Shown here piece by piece: positions 1-6,836 of a stretch of DNA of 46,173 nt; position 1 is the first letter of the stretch; each line of letters starts with the position of its first letter. The notes under the pieces were generated by a model that worked only from the letters and a program-made list of their open reading frames with translations, had not been told where the DNA came from and made no database searches. This stretch comes from Candidatus Aceula lacicola (GTDB lineage: Bacteria > Omnitrophota > Gorgyraeia > Zapsychrales > Aceulaceae). Location: positions 1 through 46,173 of the forward strand of contig JAVCCC010000029.1 in the NCBI GenBank assembly GCA_030765785.1, written 5' to 3'. The position numbers and the translations under genes are program-made.

Positions 1-2
1 AT

Positions 3-413
3 CCCGAGAATTTAAAAGTGGATGTTTTTCGCGCTTCTGGTCCAGGTGGACAAAGCGTTAACACAACGGATTCTGCGATTCGCATCACGCATCTTCCGAC
101 AGGAACCGTTGTTATTTGTCAAGATGAACGATCTCAGCTTAAGAACAAGATGAAAGGAATGAGAGTTTTGCGTGCACGAATCTTAGATCGTCTTCAGCGG
201 GAGAATCAAGATAAAGAAGCGCAAGATCGAAAAGCAAAAGTCGGCACAGGAGATCGTAGCGAGAAAATACGTACGTATAATTTTCCTGATAGACGAATAA
301 CAGATCATCGCATAGGGTTTACAACGCATCAACTTCCAAGTGTTTTAGATGGAAGTTTAGATGAGCTTACTGATGCGCTTAGAGAAGCTGAAGAAAAAAG
401 CGAGAATGCGTAA
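3..413 (+). CDS. prfA: Peptide chain release factor 1, C-terminal part (5' end outside window)
   Basis: Release factor 1 recognises UAA/UAG stop codons and triggers peptidyl-tRNA hydrolysis on the ribosome. The reading frame is open to the left edge, so only the C-terminal portion is present. The GGQ peptidyl-transferase motif is visible in [16 protein letters not shown], followed by the RF1-type stretch [18 protein letters not shown] and, further on, a tail typical of class I release factors ([14 protein letters not shown]). The GTG at 18 is an internal codon, not a start. The stop codon abuts the ATG of prmC directly, and PrmC is the enzyme that methylates the Gln of this GGQ motif, so the pair is functionally linked. 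RF1 is favoured over RF2 by the adjacent prmC and the ITHLPTG context. Confidence 0.95.
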   Translation, partial: PENLKVDVFRASGPGGQSVNTTDSAIRITHLPTGTVVICQDERSQLKNKMKGMRVLRARILDRLQRENQDKEAQDRKAKVGTGDRSEKIRTYNFPDRRITDHRIGFTTHQLPSVLDGSLDELTDALREAEEKSENA

Positions 414-1214
414 ATGACTGAACAAGAATTGATTTTGACTTCTGTTTTAGATTGTCGTCGCGTTGATCTTTATGCAAAAAAGATTTGTCTTTTGGAGAAT
501 CAAAAGAAGAAGCTTGGGATGATTAAAGAAAGACGACTTTGTGGTGAACCTGTTCAGTATATTTTAGGATTTTGTGATTTTATGGGCCTAGATTTTTTGG
601 TGAATTTAGATGTTTTAATTCCTCGCCCGGAAACAGAGATTTTGGTAGAGAATGTTTTAAAAAGTGCTGATTTATTATCTGAAAGAAATTTAAGAGTTTT
701 AGATATTGGAACTGGATCTGGAAACATTGTGATAAGTCTTGCCAAGGCAAGGGAGAGATTAGAGTTTGTGGCAATCGATATTTCGCAGGATGCATTAAAT
801 ATTGCTAAACAAAATGTTCAAAGACATGGCGTTGGCGATAAGATTAAATTTATTTGTTCAGATGTTTTGGAAAATCAAGAATTTTTAAGGAATGAAGAGA
901 AATTTGATATAATAATCTCAAATCCGCCTTATATCAAGTCAGAAGATATTTCGGGATTGCCTAAAGAAGTTCAAAAGGAGCCAAAATTGGCATTAGATGG
1001 TGGAGCTGATGGGCTTGATTTTTATCGTGCGATTGCAAAAAAAGGAAGCAAGCTGCTGAAAGGCAAGGGGCTCGTCTTTTTAGAGATAGGTGATGGGCAA
1101 GAAAAAGAAGTTGAATCTATTTTTAATGCTACAGCGCATTTTGATTTAAAAGATTGTCTTTGTGATTATTCGAATACAAAACGAATTATAATTTTGGAGA
1201 AAAGAAATGTATAA
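414..1214 (+). CDS. prmC: Release factor glutamine methyltransferase PrmC (HemK)
   Basis: This SAM-dependent enzyme N5-methylates the glutamine of the GGQ motif in RF1/RF2, which speeds termination. The protein has 266 residues, close to the family norm. A Rossmann SAM-binding motif LDIGTGSGNI lies at about 96-105 and the hallmark NPPY motif at 170-173, which contacts the substrate glutamine. An N-terminal helical release-factor-binding domain precedes them (about 1-75, with the conserved GEPVQYILG). The start codon immediately follows the prfA stop, and the 3' end overlaps murA by 8 bases, so translation is probably coupled along the run. No anomalies were seen. Confidence 0.95.
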   Translation: MTEQELILTSVLDCRRVDLYAKKICLLENQKKKLGMIKERRLCGEPVQYILGFCDFMGLDFLVNLDVLIPRPETEILVENVLKSADLLSERNLRVLDIGTGSGNIVISLAKARERLEFVAIDISQDALNIAKQNVQRHGVGDKIKFICSDVLENQEFLRNEEKFDIIISNPPYIKSEDISGLPKEVQKEPKLALDGGADGLDFYRAIAKKGSKLLKGKGLVFLEIGDGQEKEVESIFNATAHFDLKDCLCDYSNTKRIIILEKRNV

Positions 1215-2469
1215 GTTAATTATTGAGGGCGGAAAGTCGCTAAAAGGTGAAGTCAAGATAAGCGGAGCAAAAAATTCTGCTTTGCCGATTATGGCGGCAA
1301 CTCTTTTGACAGATGCGCCTTGCGTTATTCGCAATGTTCCAAAATTGCGCGATACACAAACTATGGTTAAGCTTTTACAGTCTTTAGGAAAAACAGTAGA
1401 AGCGCGAAATAATGTGATTAAGATTTTTTCTAATGGGCCACTCAAAGATACGGCAGGCTATGATCTTGTTTCGACGATGAGAGGGTCATTTTGCGTTTTA
1501 GGTCCTTTGGTCGCAAAATTAAGACGAGCTAAGGTGTCTTTGCCTGGTGGATGCGTTATCGGGGTTCGACCTGTTGATTTACATTTAAAGGGGCTTAAGG
1601 CACTTAACGTAAAGATTGAGATTGAGAATGGTTATGTTTTTGCTAAAGCAAAGAACCTGCGAGGTGCTCAAATTTATTTAGGTGGAGTTTTTGGATCGTC
1701 AGTCTTAGCAACAGCAAATATTATGATGGCAGCGGTTATGGCTCAAGGGAAAACCATTATCGAGTCTGCTGCCTGCGAGCCAGAGATTGAAGATTTAGCA
1801 AATTTTTTAATTAAGATGGGAGCTAAGATAAAAGGCCAGGGAACGCCGCGCATTACGATAACCGGTGTTAAAAAGCTTCATGGAGCCGATCATCGGATTA
1901 TCCCTGATCGTATCGAGGCAGGAACTTTTATTCTTTTGGCAGTTGCAACAAGGAGTGACATCATTATCAAGGGAGCTTGTTCGAGTCATTTATTGGCGCT
2001 TATTGATACATTGCAAGGAGCTGGTGTTAAATTTAATTGTACTGACGATGTTATTCGCGTTAAGACCAAGCGCAGCATAGCACCTGTTAGTATTACAACG
2101 TATCCTTATCCTGGATTTCCAACGGATTTACAAGCGCAATTTATGGCACTTATGGCATTAACGCCTGGTATCAGCGTGGTCACGGATAAGGTGTATCCGG
2201 ATCGTTTTATTCATATTGCAGAACTTAATCGTATGGGCGCTAATATTCGGCGAGAAGGAATCAATGGGATTATCCAAGGCGTAAAGCGTATTTATGGAGC
2301 TCCAGTCATGGCATCGGATTTAAGGGCGTCTGCCGCACTTGTGATTGCAGGTCTTGCGGCTAAGGGGAAGACAGAAATTCATCGTATTTATCATCTTGAA
2401 CGGGGATACGAGAATTTAGAGAAAAAGTTAACACTTCTTGGTGCAAAGATAACAAGGAAAAGAGAGTAA
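1207..2469 (+). CDS. murA: UDP-N-acetylglucosamine 1-carboxyvinyltransferase MurA
   Basis: MurA transfers enolpyruvate from PEP to UDP-GlcNAc, the first committed step of peptidoglycan synthesis in the cytoplasm. The length of 420 residues matches the family. The Lys-Asn pair that binds substrate is at 22-23 (SGAKNSALP). The catalytic cysteine is Cys116 in SLPGGCVIGVRPVDLH, so the enzyme should be sensitive to fosfomycin, unlike variants with Asp at this site. The C-terminal half has the expected FPTDLQAQFMAL and the RASAAL stretch. It overlaps prmC by 8 bases and trpG starts 3 bases after its stop. The order prfA-prmC-murA suggests a housekeeping operon into which the trp genes are joined. 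Confidence 0.96.
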   Translation: MYKLIIEGGKSLKGEVKISGAKNSALPIMAATLLTDAPCVIRNVPKLRDTQTMVKLLQSLGKTVEARNNVIKIFSNGPLKDTAGYDLVSTMRGSFCVLGPLVAKLRRAKVSLPGGCVIGVRPVDLHLKGLKALNVKIEIENGYVFAKAKNLRGAQIYLGGVFGSSVLATANIMMAAVMAQGKTIIESAACEPEIEDLANFLIKMGAKIKGQGTPRITITGVKKLHGADHRIIPDRIEAGTFILLAVATRSDIIIKGACSSHLLALIDTLQGAGVKFNCTDDVIRVKTKRSIAPVSITTYPYPGFPTDLQAQFMALMALTPGISVVTDKVYPDRFIHIAELNRMGANIRREGINGIIQGVKRIYGAPVMASDLRASAALVIAGLAAKGKTEIHRIYHLERGYENLEKKLTLLGAKITRKRE

Positions 2470-2472
2470 GAT

Positions 2473-3063
2473 ATGATTTTAATGATTGATAATTATGATT
2501 CGTTTACATATAATTTGGTTCAGTATTTTGGAGAGCTGGGTGCTGATTTAAAGGTTTTTCGAAATGATAAAATCACGCTTGATCAGATAAAGAAAATGAA
2601 ACCAAGCCGCATTGTTATTTCTCCAGGTCCAGGTCGGCCAGAGGCTGCGGGCGTATCGGTTGATTTAATTAAAGAATTTTCGTCTAAAATACCGATTCTT
2701 GGTGTTTGCCTTGGGCATCAAGCTATTGGCTTTGCATTTGGCGGAAAAATTAAACATGCCAAGAAATTGATGCATGGGAAGACATCATTTATCTATCATG
2801 ATGAAAAAGAAATTTTTAAAGGGTTGAAAAATCCTTTTGAGGCAACGCGATATCATTCCTTAGTGATTGATCCTAAAACGCTTCCCCGTTGTTTGGAGGT
2901 GACGGCTAAAACGCAGGATAAAGAAATTATGGGTTTACGACACAAGAAGTTTCCGCTTTGGGGTGTTCAATTTCATCCGGAATCTATTTTAACCAAAGAA
3001 GGAAAGTCGTTGTTAAATAATTTTTTAAATGAGGGCACAGCTTACGGAATGAAACGAACGTAA
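2473..3063 (+). CDS. trpG: Anthranilate synthase component II, glutamine amidotransferase (TrpG/PabA)
   Basis: This class I glutamine amidotransferase subunit supplies ammonia to anthranilate synthase, or possibly to aminodeoxychorismate synthase, since the two uses cannot be told apart from sequence alone. It has 196 residues. The catalytic triad is visible: Cys79 in [10 protein letters not shown], and His168 and Glu170 in GVQFHPES. An oxyanion-forming PGPGRP stretch lies near residue 51. The gene starts 3 bases after murA and is followed by trpD, which supports the tryptophan assignment. No trpE/pabB partner is in the window, so the chorismate-binding subunit must lie elsewhere. A 63-base gap separates it from trpD. 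Confidence 0.92.
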   Translation: MILMIDNYDSFTYNLVQYFGELGADLKVFRNDKITLDQIKKMKPSRIVISPGPGRPEAAGVSVDLIKEFSSKIPILGVCLGHQAIGFAFGGKIKHAKKLMHGKTSFIYHDEKEIFKGLKNPFEATRYHSLVIDPKTLPRCLEVTAKTQDKEIMGLRHKKFPLWGVQFHPESILTKEGKSLLNNFLNEGTAYGMKRT

Positions 3064-3126
3064 GTTGTGTGTCCGAATTTATTCTAAGAGAGCGATAGCG
3101 ACCGCGGGATTACCTTAATTTTAATA

Positions 3127-4134
3127 ATGAAAACGTATATTGAGAAAATTAAATTTGGTCAGAATTTAAGCGTAGAGCTCATGCAAGCTGCTATGAAAGA
3201 GATTATGTCGGGAGCGGTTTGTGAAGACGATTTATCTTCATTCTTGTTGGCTTTGAGAGAAAAAGGCCCAACAGTTGAGGAGATTACCGGCGCTGCGTTA
3301 ACAATGAGAGAATTTTCAATTAAAGTGAATAGCCAGAAACACAAAAATATTCTAGATACTTGCGGAACCGGAGGGGATAAGCTCGGAACATTTAATATTT
3401 CAACAGTTGCTGCTTTCGTTGCTGCTGGTGCAGGAGCCATTGTCGCTAAACATGGAAATCAATCGGTCTCGAGCAAGTGTGGAAGCGCAGATGTTTTAGA
3501 ATCCCTAGGCGTTAATGTTCAGATGGATGTCAGTCGTCTGGATGATTGCCTGGACAAGGTTGGTATTGTTTTTTTATTCGCTCAAAAACTTCATCCAGCA
3601 ATGAAACATGCTGCGCCGGTTCGAAAAAGTCTTGGGATTGAAACGATATTTAATGTTTTGGGGCCGCTTACGAATCCTGCAAAGGCCACGCATCAAATGA
3701 TGGGTATTTATAAACAAGATTTTGTTGAACCTATGGCACATGTTTTAAAGAATCTAGGACTTAAAAAAGCACTTGTTGTTCATGGTATTGACGGACTTGA
3801 TGAGATCACCACAACAGCGAGGACTTCTGCCAGCGAGTTTAACGGAAAAGAAGTTGTGAATTATACTATTTCTCCGGAAAAATATGACATTCCATATGCT
3901 TCTTTAGAAGATATTGTAGGGGGTGAGCTTGATGTTAATACCCAGATTGCTTTGGATATTCTCAATGGAGGGCAGGGCCCTAAGCGAGACATCGTTGTTT
4001 TAAATGCAGGTCATGCGTTGTATATCGGAGATCTTGCGAAGAGTGTTGAGCAGGGCATTGAGATGGCTATTGAATCAATTGATTCCGGTAAAGCGTTAAA
4101 GAAGTTGGAGCTTTTAAAAGGATATACGAACTAA
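3127..4134 (+). CDS. trpD: Anthranilate phosphoribosyltransferase TrpD
   Basis: TrpD joins anthranilate to phosphoribosyl pyrophosphate to give phosphoribosylanthranilate, the second step of tryptophan synthesis. The protein has 335 residues, the usual length. The PRPP-binding glycine-rich motif CGTGGD lies at 79-84. The KHGNQSVSSKCGSAD stretch at about 108-122 binds anthranilate and the phosphate, and FNVLGPLTNPA is also typical. No clear Shine-Dalgarno sequence precedes the ATG, so translation may depend on coupling with trpG. trpC starts 2 bases after the stop. Confidence 0.96.
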   Translation: MKTYIEKIKFGQNLSVELMQAAMKEIMSGAVCEDDLSSFLLALREKGPTVEEITGAALTMREFSIKVNSQKHKNILDTCGTGGDKLGTFNISTVAAFVAAGAGAIVAKHGNQSVSSKCGSADVLESLGVNVQMDVSRLDDCLDKVGIVFLFAQKLHPAMKHAAPVRKSLGIETIFNVLGPLTNPAKATHQMMGIYKQDFVEPMAHVLKNLGLKKALVVHGIDGLDEITTTARTSASEFNGKEVVNYTISPEKYDIPYASLEDIVGGELDVNTQIALDILNGGQGPKRDIVVLNAGHALYIGDLAKSVEQGIEMAIESIDSGKALKKLELLKGYTN

Positions 4135-4136
4135 TA

Positions 4137-4925
4137 ATGAACGATTTTCTTGATAAAATTTTGTCGCATAAAAAAAAGCTTATCTTAAAAAAGAAAGCTT
4201 TTTTTAATGCTCTTAAGAATAAGCTGAAGGATCGAAAACATTCTCGCTATTCGTTATTTGAGAAATCGATTTCTATTCCTGGAAAGATTAATTTAATCGC
4301 TGAGATCAAGAAAGCTTCGCCGTCAAGAGGTCTTATTTGTAAAGAATTTAGTGTCGCTGGTCTTTCTAGAAAATATGTGAATAGTGGCGCTGCAGCCATA
4401 TCGGTTTTGACAGAAGACAAATTCTTTTTAGGGAAACCTCCTTATGTTCGTGATGTATCTGAGCATTTTAGCCTTCCTGTTTTGGCGAAAGATTTTTTTA
4501 TTGATGAGGTCCAAGTTTATGAGGCATTTTCTCAAGGAGCAAGCGCGATTCTTTTGATTGTTGCTATTCTTAAGGATGAAGAAATTAAACATTTGATGAA
4601 AGTGGCTCAGGATTTAGATATGGATTGTTTAGTTGAAGTTCACGATGAGAAAGAGATTAAGAGGGCTATTAATTTGGGTGCAAGAATTATTGGGATTAAT
4701 AATCGTAATCTTAGAACATTTAAAGTTGATTTTAAGACATGTGAAATGTTGATTCCAAAGATTCCAAAGGATAAAGTTATTGTTGCTGAAAGTGGTATTA
4801 AGCAGCATTCTGAGATTCAAAGGTTAAAAGAATTGGGTGCCAATGCGGTTTTAATTGGAGAGACGTTTTTACGCTCTGCTGATGTTGAGGAGAAAATTAG
4901 GGAGATTATGAATGGCTCGAATTAA
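4137..4925 (+). CDS. trpC: Indole-3-glycerol phosphate synthase TrpC
   Basis: TrpC closes the indole ring by converting CdRP to indole-3-glycerol phosphate with loss of CO2. The 262-residue protein shows the family's (beta/alpha)8 motifs. LIAEIKKASPSRG at about 53-65 carries the substrate-binding Glu56 and Lys58. LAKDFFID carries Lys118, the expected catalytic lysine. LVEVHDEKE, GINNRNLRTF and VAESGI form the phosphate-binding end of the barrel. It stands alone, not fused to TrpF as in E. coli, and overlaps trpF by 14 bases. Confidence 0.96.
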   Translation: MNDFLDKILSHKKKLILKKKAFFNALKNKLKDRKHSRYSLFEKSISIPGKINLIAEIKKASPSRGLICKEFSVAGLSRKYVNSGAAAISVLTEDKFFLGKPPYVRDVSEHFSLPVLAKDFFIDEVQVYEAFSQGASAILLIVAILKDEEIKHLMKVAQDLDMDCLVEVHDEKEIKRAINLGARIIGINNRNLRTFKVDFKTCEMLIPKIPKDKVIVAESGIKQHSEIQRLKELGANAVLIGETFLRSADVEEKIREIMNGSN

Positions 4926-5535
4926 GATTTGTGGCATAACAAACAAAAACGATGCGTTGGCAGCAAGCTCACTTGGGGCATGGGCTGTAGGGTTTATTTT
5001 TTATAAAAAAAGCCAACGCTATATTAAGCCTGAAGAGGCTAAAAAGATTATTGAGTCTTTGCCAAAGAAGGTTTTGTCTGTCGGTGTTTTTGTTAATGCT
5101 CCGAAAGAAGAAATCGACGCGGTTGTCAAGTTTTGCAAGTTAAAAGTTGTTCAGCTTCACGGTGACGAGACGCCATCATTTTGCTCTAAGCTTAAAGGTG
5201 TTAAAACAATCAAAGCTATTCGAGTTAAGAGTAAGATGGATGTTGCAAAGTCTTTAAAATATAAAACAGATTATTTGCTTTTTGATACATTTAAAAAGAA
5301 TGTTTTTGGCGGAACAGGTGAAACTTTTGATTGGGATATCCTCAGGAGTCCTAAACTTAAAAAGAGAAATGTTATTCTTTCAGGTGGCTTAAGTTCAAAG
5401 AATATTGCTCAGGCTACTTTGTCTATTAAAGCTTATGCATTTGATGCATCTAGCGGGGTTGAGAGAAGGCCAGGAAAGAAATGCCAGCGGCTTTTGAAAT
5501 TATTTTTTAAAGAAATTAACGGAGGCAAAGCGTGA
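4912..5535 (+). CDS. trpF: Phosphoribosylanthranilate isomerase TrpF
   Basis: TrpF performs the Amadori rearrangement of phosphoribosylanthranilate to CdRP. The protein has 207 residues. The N-terminal KICGIT motif carries the general-base Cys7, and the acid Asp lies in AFDASSGVE near the C-terminus. GVFVN, VQLHGDE and ILSGGLS are the other family signatures. The start lies inside trpC (14-base overlap), and the end overlaps the next gene by 4 bases. The position after trpC is the normal order, so this completes trpG-D-C-F here, while trpB and trpA lie about 12 kb downstream. Confidence 0.95.
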   Translation: MARIKICGITNKNDALAASSLGAWAVGFIFYKKSQRYIKPEEAKKIIESLPKKVLSVGVFVNAPKEEIDAVVKFCKLKVVQLHGDETPSFCSKLKGVKTIKAIRVKSKMDVAKSLKYKTDYLLFDTFKKNVFGGTGETFDWDILRSPKLKKRNVILSGGLSSKNIAQATLSIKAYAFDASSGVERRPGKKCQRLLKLFFKEINGGKA

Positions 5536-6200
5536 GCAAGATTGTTTTTGACATAGAGACATGTGGGCAAGATTTTGATTCTTTAGATGAAAAATCACAA
5601 GATTATTTCTTAAGATTTGCAAAAACTGATCAAGAAATTGAAGATGCAAAGAATAGCCTTTCGTTTTATCCTGTGACAGCTCAAATCATAACAATCGGCA
5701 TGTTGGATGTTGACACGGATAAGAGTTTTGTTTTTTTTCAAAATAATGGAAAGGCAGAGAAAATTCAAGAAGGAAATGTGACATATGTTTCTGGAAATGA
5801 AAAAGAAATTTTAGAACATTTTTGGAAACTGATTGATAAGGCGAGCATTTTCATTACATTTAACGGGCGCATATTTGATTGTCCATTTGTTATGCTTCGT
5901 TCTGCTATGAATTCAGTGCGTGCAACAAAAAATCTTATGCCGTATCGTTATGGTCAAGGACCGCATGTTGATTTGATGGATCAGCTCACGTTTTATGATG
6001 CTATGCGAAGAAAGTTTAGTCTTGATATGTGGTGCAAAGCTTTTGGTATTCAAAGTCCGAAAGAAGAAGGAATTACTGGGCTCCAGGTTAAAGATTTCTT
6101 TAAAGAAGGCAAGCATATGGACATCGCTCGTTATTGTGCTAGAGATCTTGTGGCAACAAGAGAACTCTATATATATTGGGATAAATATATTAAGCCATAA
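5532..6200 (+). CDS. Predicted 3'-5' exonuclease, PolB-exonuclease-like (DEDDy family)
   Basis: The 222-residue protein resembles the stand-alone exonucleases related to the proofreading domain of family B polymerases. DEDD motifs are visible in order: DIET at residues 7-10 (Asp7, Glu9), an FNGRIFDCPF segment in the middle, and YCARDLVAT near the C-terminus with the Tyr/Asp arrangement of DEDDy enzymes. The cellular substrate is unknown; single-strand trimming of DNA or RNA is inferred. The start is GTG at 5532, supported by a GGAGG Shine-Dalgarno sequence at 5521-5525, and it overlaps the trpF stop. It is the last gene of this run and is followed by a long leader region. Confidence 0.85.
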   Translation: MSKIVFDIETCGQDFDSLDEKSQDYFLRFAKTDQEIEDAKNSLSFYPVTAQIITIGMLDVDTDKSFVFFQNNGKAEKIQEGNVTYVSGNEKEILEHFWKLIDKASIFITFNGRIFDCPFVMLRSAMNSVRATKNLMPYRYGQGPHVDLMDQLTFYDAMRRKFSLDMWCKAFGIQSPKEEGITGLQVKDFFKEGKHMDIARYCARDLVATRELYIYWDKYIKP

Positions 6201-6214
6201 AAATCTTGCTTACC

Positions 6215-6243
6215 TTGTTATTTAATTTTCTATGTGCTATATT
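6215..6243 (+). promoter_or_regulatory. Sigma-70-type promoter in front of the riboswitch
   Basis: A -35 box TTGTTA (6215-6220), a 17-base spacer and a -10 box TATATT (6238-6243) preceded by TGC (extended -10). The aptamer begins at 6250, which fits initiation at its 5' edge. Confidence 0.6.
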
Positions 6244-6249
6244 TGAAGT

Positions 6250-6446
6250 GAGCCGATAAAGGTAAACTCGGGGAAACCCGGGGGCACAAAACCACAGGCC
6301 TTAGTTGTCTGAAACATTTTGCGCCCTTTGTCCGGAGTGGCAGAAGGGTGAATCAAGCCGATTGGGTAGACGTGGATGGCAAAATGGTGGCTGGGTTACC
6401 GGAAAGTAGTTGAAGGGGGGATAGAATCCCCAAGCTTTGTCGGCTC
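6250..6446 (+). promoter_or_regulatory. GEMM-I (cyclic di-GMP-I)-like riboswitch with enlarged arm
   Basis: The core matches what I know of the c-di-GMP-I aptamer. AAGGTAAAC is followed by a hairpin with a GAAA tetraloop (CTCGGG/CCCGGG). Next comes GGGGCACAAAACCACAGGCC, resembling the canonical GGGACGCAAAGCCACRGG block, and later ATGGTGGCTGGGTTACCGG, resembling the tetraloop-receptor arm. By alignment the G expected to select c-di-GMP and the stacking A between the guanines are kept. A 12-base-pair outer helix (6250-6261 with 6435-6446, one wobble) closes the element. The arm between the two conserved blocks is about 100 bases, far longer than usual, with an internal CATTTTGC/GCAAAATG pairing. 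An additional hairpin GGGGAT-AGA-ATCCCC sits before the closing strand. Direction of control is not known; a terminator follows at 6459. Confidence 0.65.
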
Positions 6447-6458
6447 TTTTATTCTCAT

Positions 6459-6485
6459 CCCTGATGGAAATCAGGGTATTTTTTT
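6459..6485 (+). terminator. Intrinsic terminator downstream of the riboswitch
   Basis: Stem CCCTGAT/ATCAGGG with a GGAA loop (6459-6476), followed by TATTTTTTT. It lies 13 bases after the aptamer's closing helix, as expected for a transcriptional expression platform, although no clear mutually exclusive anti-terminator was seen. It could also end leader transcripts constitutively. Confidence 0.7.
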
Positions 6486-6643
6486 ATGTAAAATGTGAGA
6501 ATCGCTATATTTATTGATTTGGGTTTTATTATTTTTTAGCTTATTGACTCGCAAATTTGTATGAATTGTGGGTTTTTTTTATTTTTAGAGCAAAAAGCAT
6601 TATATTTCAATGGTTTACGTTATTCGAATTCAGTAGCTAAAAC

Positions 6644-6671
6644 TTGTAATCTTCAAAAAATATGCTATATT
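6644..6671 (+). promoter_or_regulatory. Second promoter, directly upstream of the giant gene
   Basis: TTGTAA (6644-6649), a 16-base spacer and TATATT (6666-6671) preceded by TGC. The -10 region TGCTATATTTG is identical to that of the riboswitch promoter at 6215. The rest of 6486-6836 is AT-rich and holds no convincing gene. An AAGGAG Shine-Dalgarno sequence at 6823-6828 serves the ATG at 6837. Confidence 0.5.
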
Positions 6672-6836
6672 TGTAAAAAGCATTTTAAGAAAACGCTTTC
6701 TTTTTTAGTTTTCATGTCATTTATTTTATCTATTTTATTCCCGCCACGGAAAAAATTTTATTGCGACCCATTCTTTAATTTAAAGATGCGGCGTAAATTA
6801 TTTTGACCAACTTAATTAGAAAAAGGAGAAACCCAT

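Noticed and set aside
3064-3126. Possible trp attenuator or T-box between trpG and trpD
   Set aside because: No run of Trp codons, no T-box motif and no terminator hairpin with a T tract in this 63-base spacer.
6250-6446. c-di-AMP (ydaO) riboswitch, RNase P RNA or group II intron domain V as alternatives for the leader RNA
   Set aside because: Only short matches (GGGTGAATC, GAGCCG) were found, whereas several ordered blocks match the c-di-GMP-I core.
6674-6716. AAAGC/GCTTT inverted repeat followed by T-rich sequence as a terminator
   Set aside because: The stem is only about 5 base pairs with a 13-base AT loop, and it lies between a good promoter and the giant gene.
6561-6806. 81-codon plus-strand frame in the giant gene's leader
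   Set aside because: It overlaps the second promoter, has no Shine-Dalgarno sequence and gives a biased F/K/C-rich product, as expected from AT-rich non-coding DNA.
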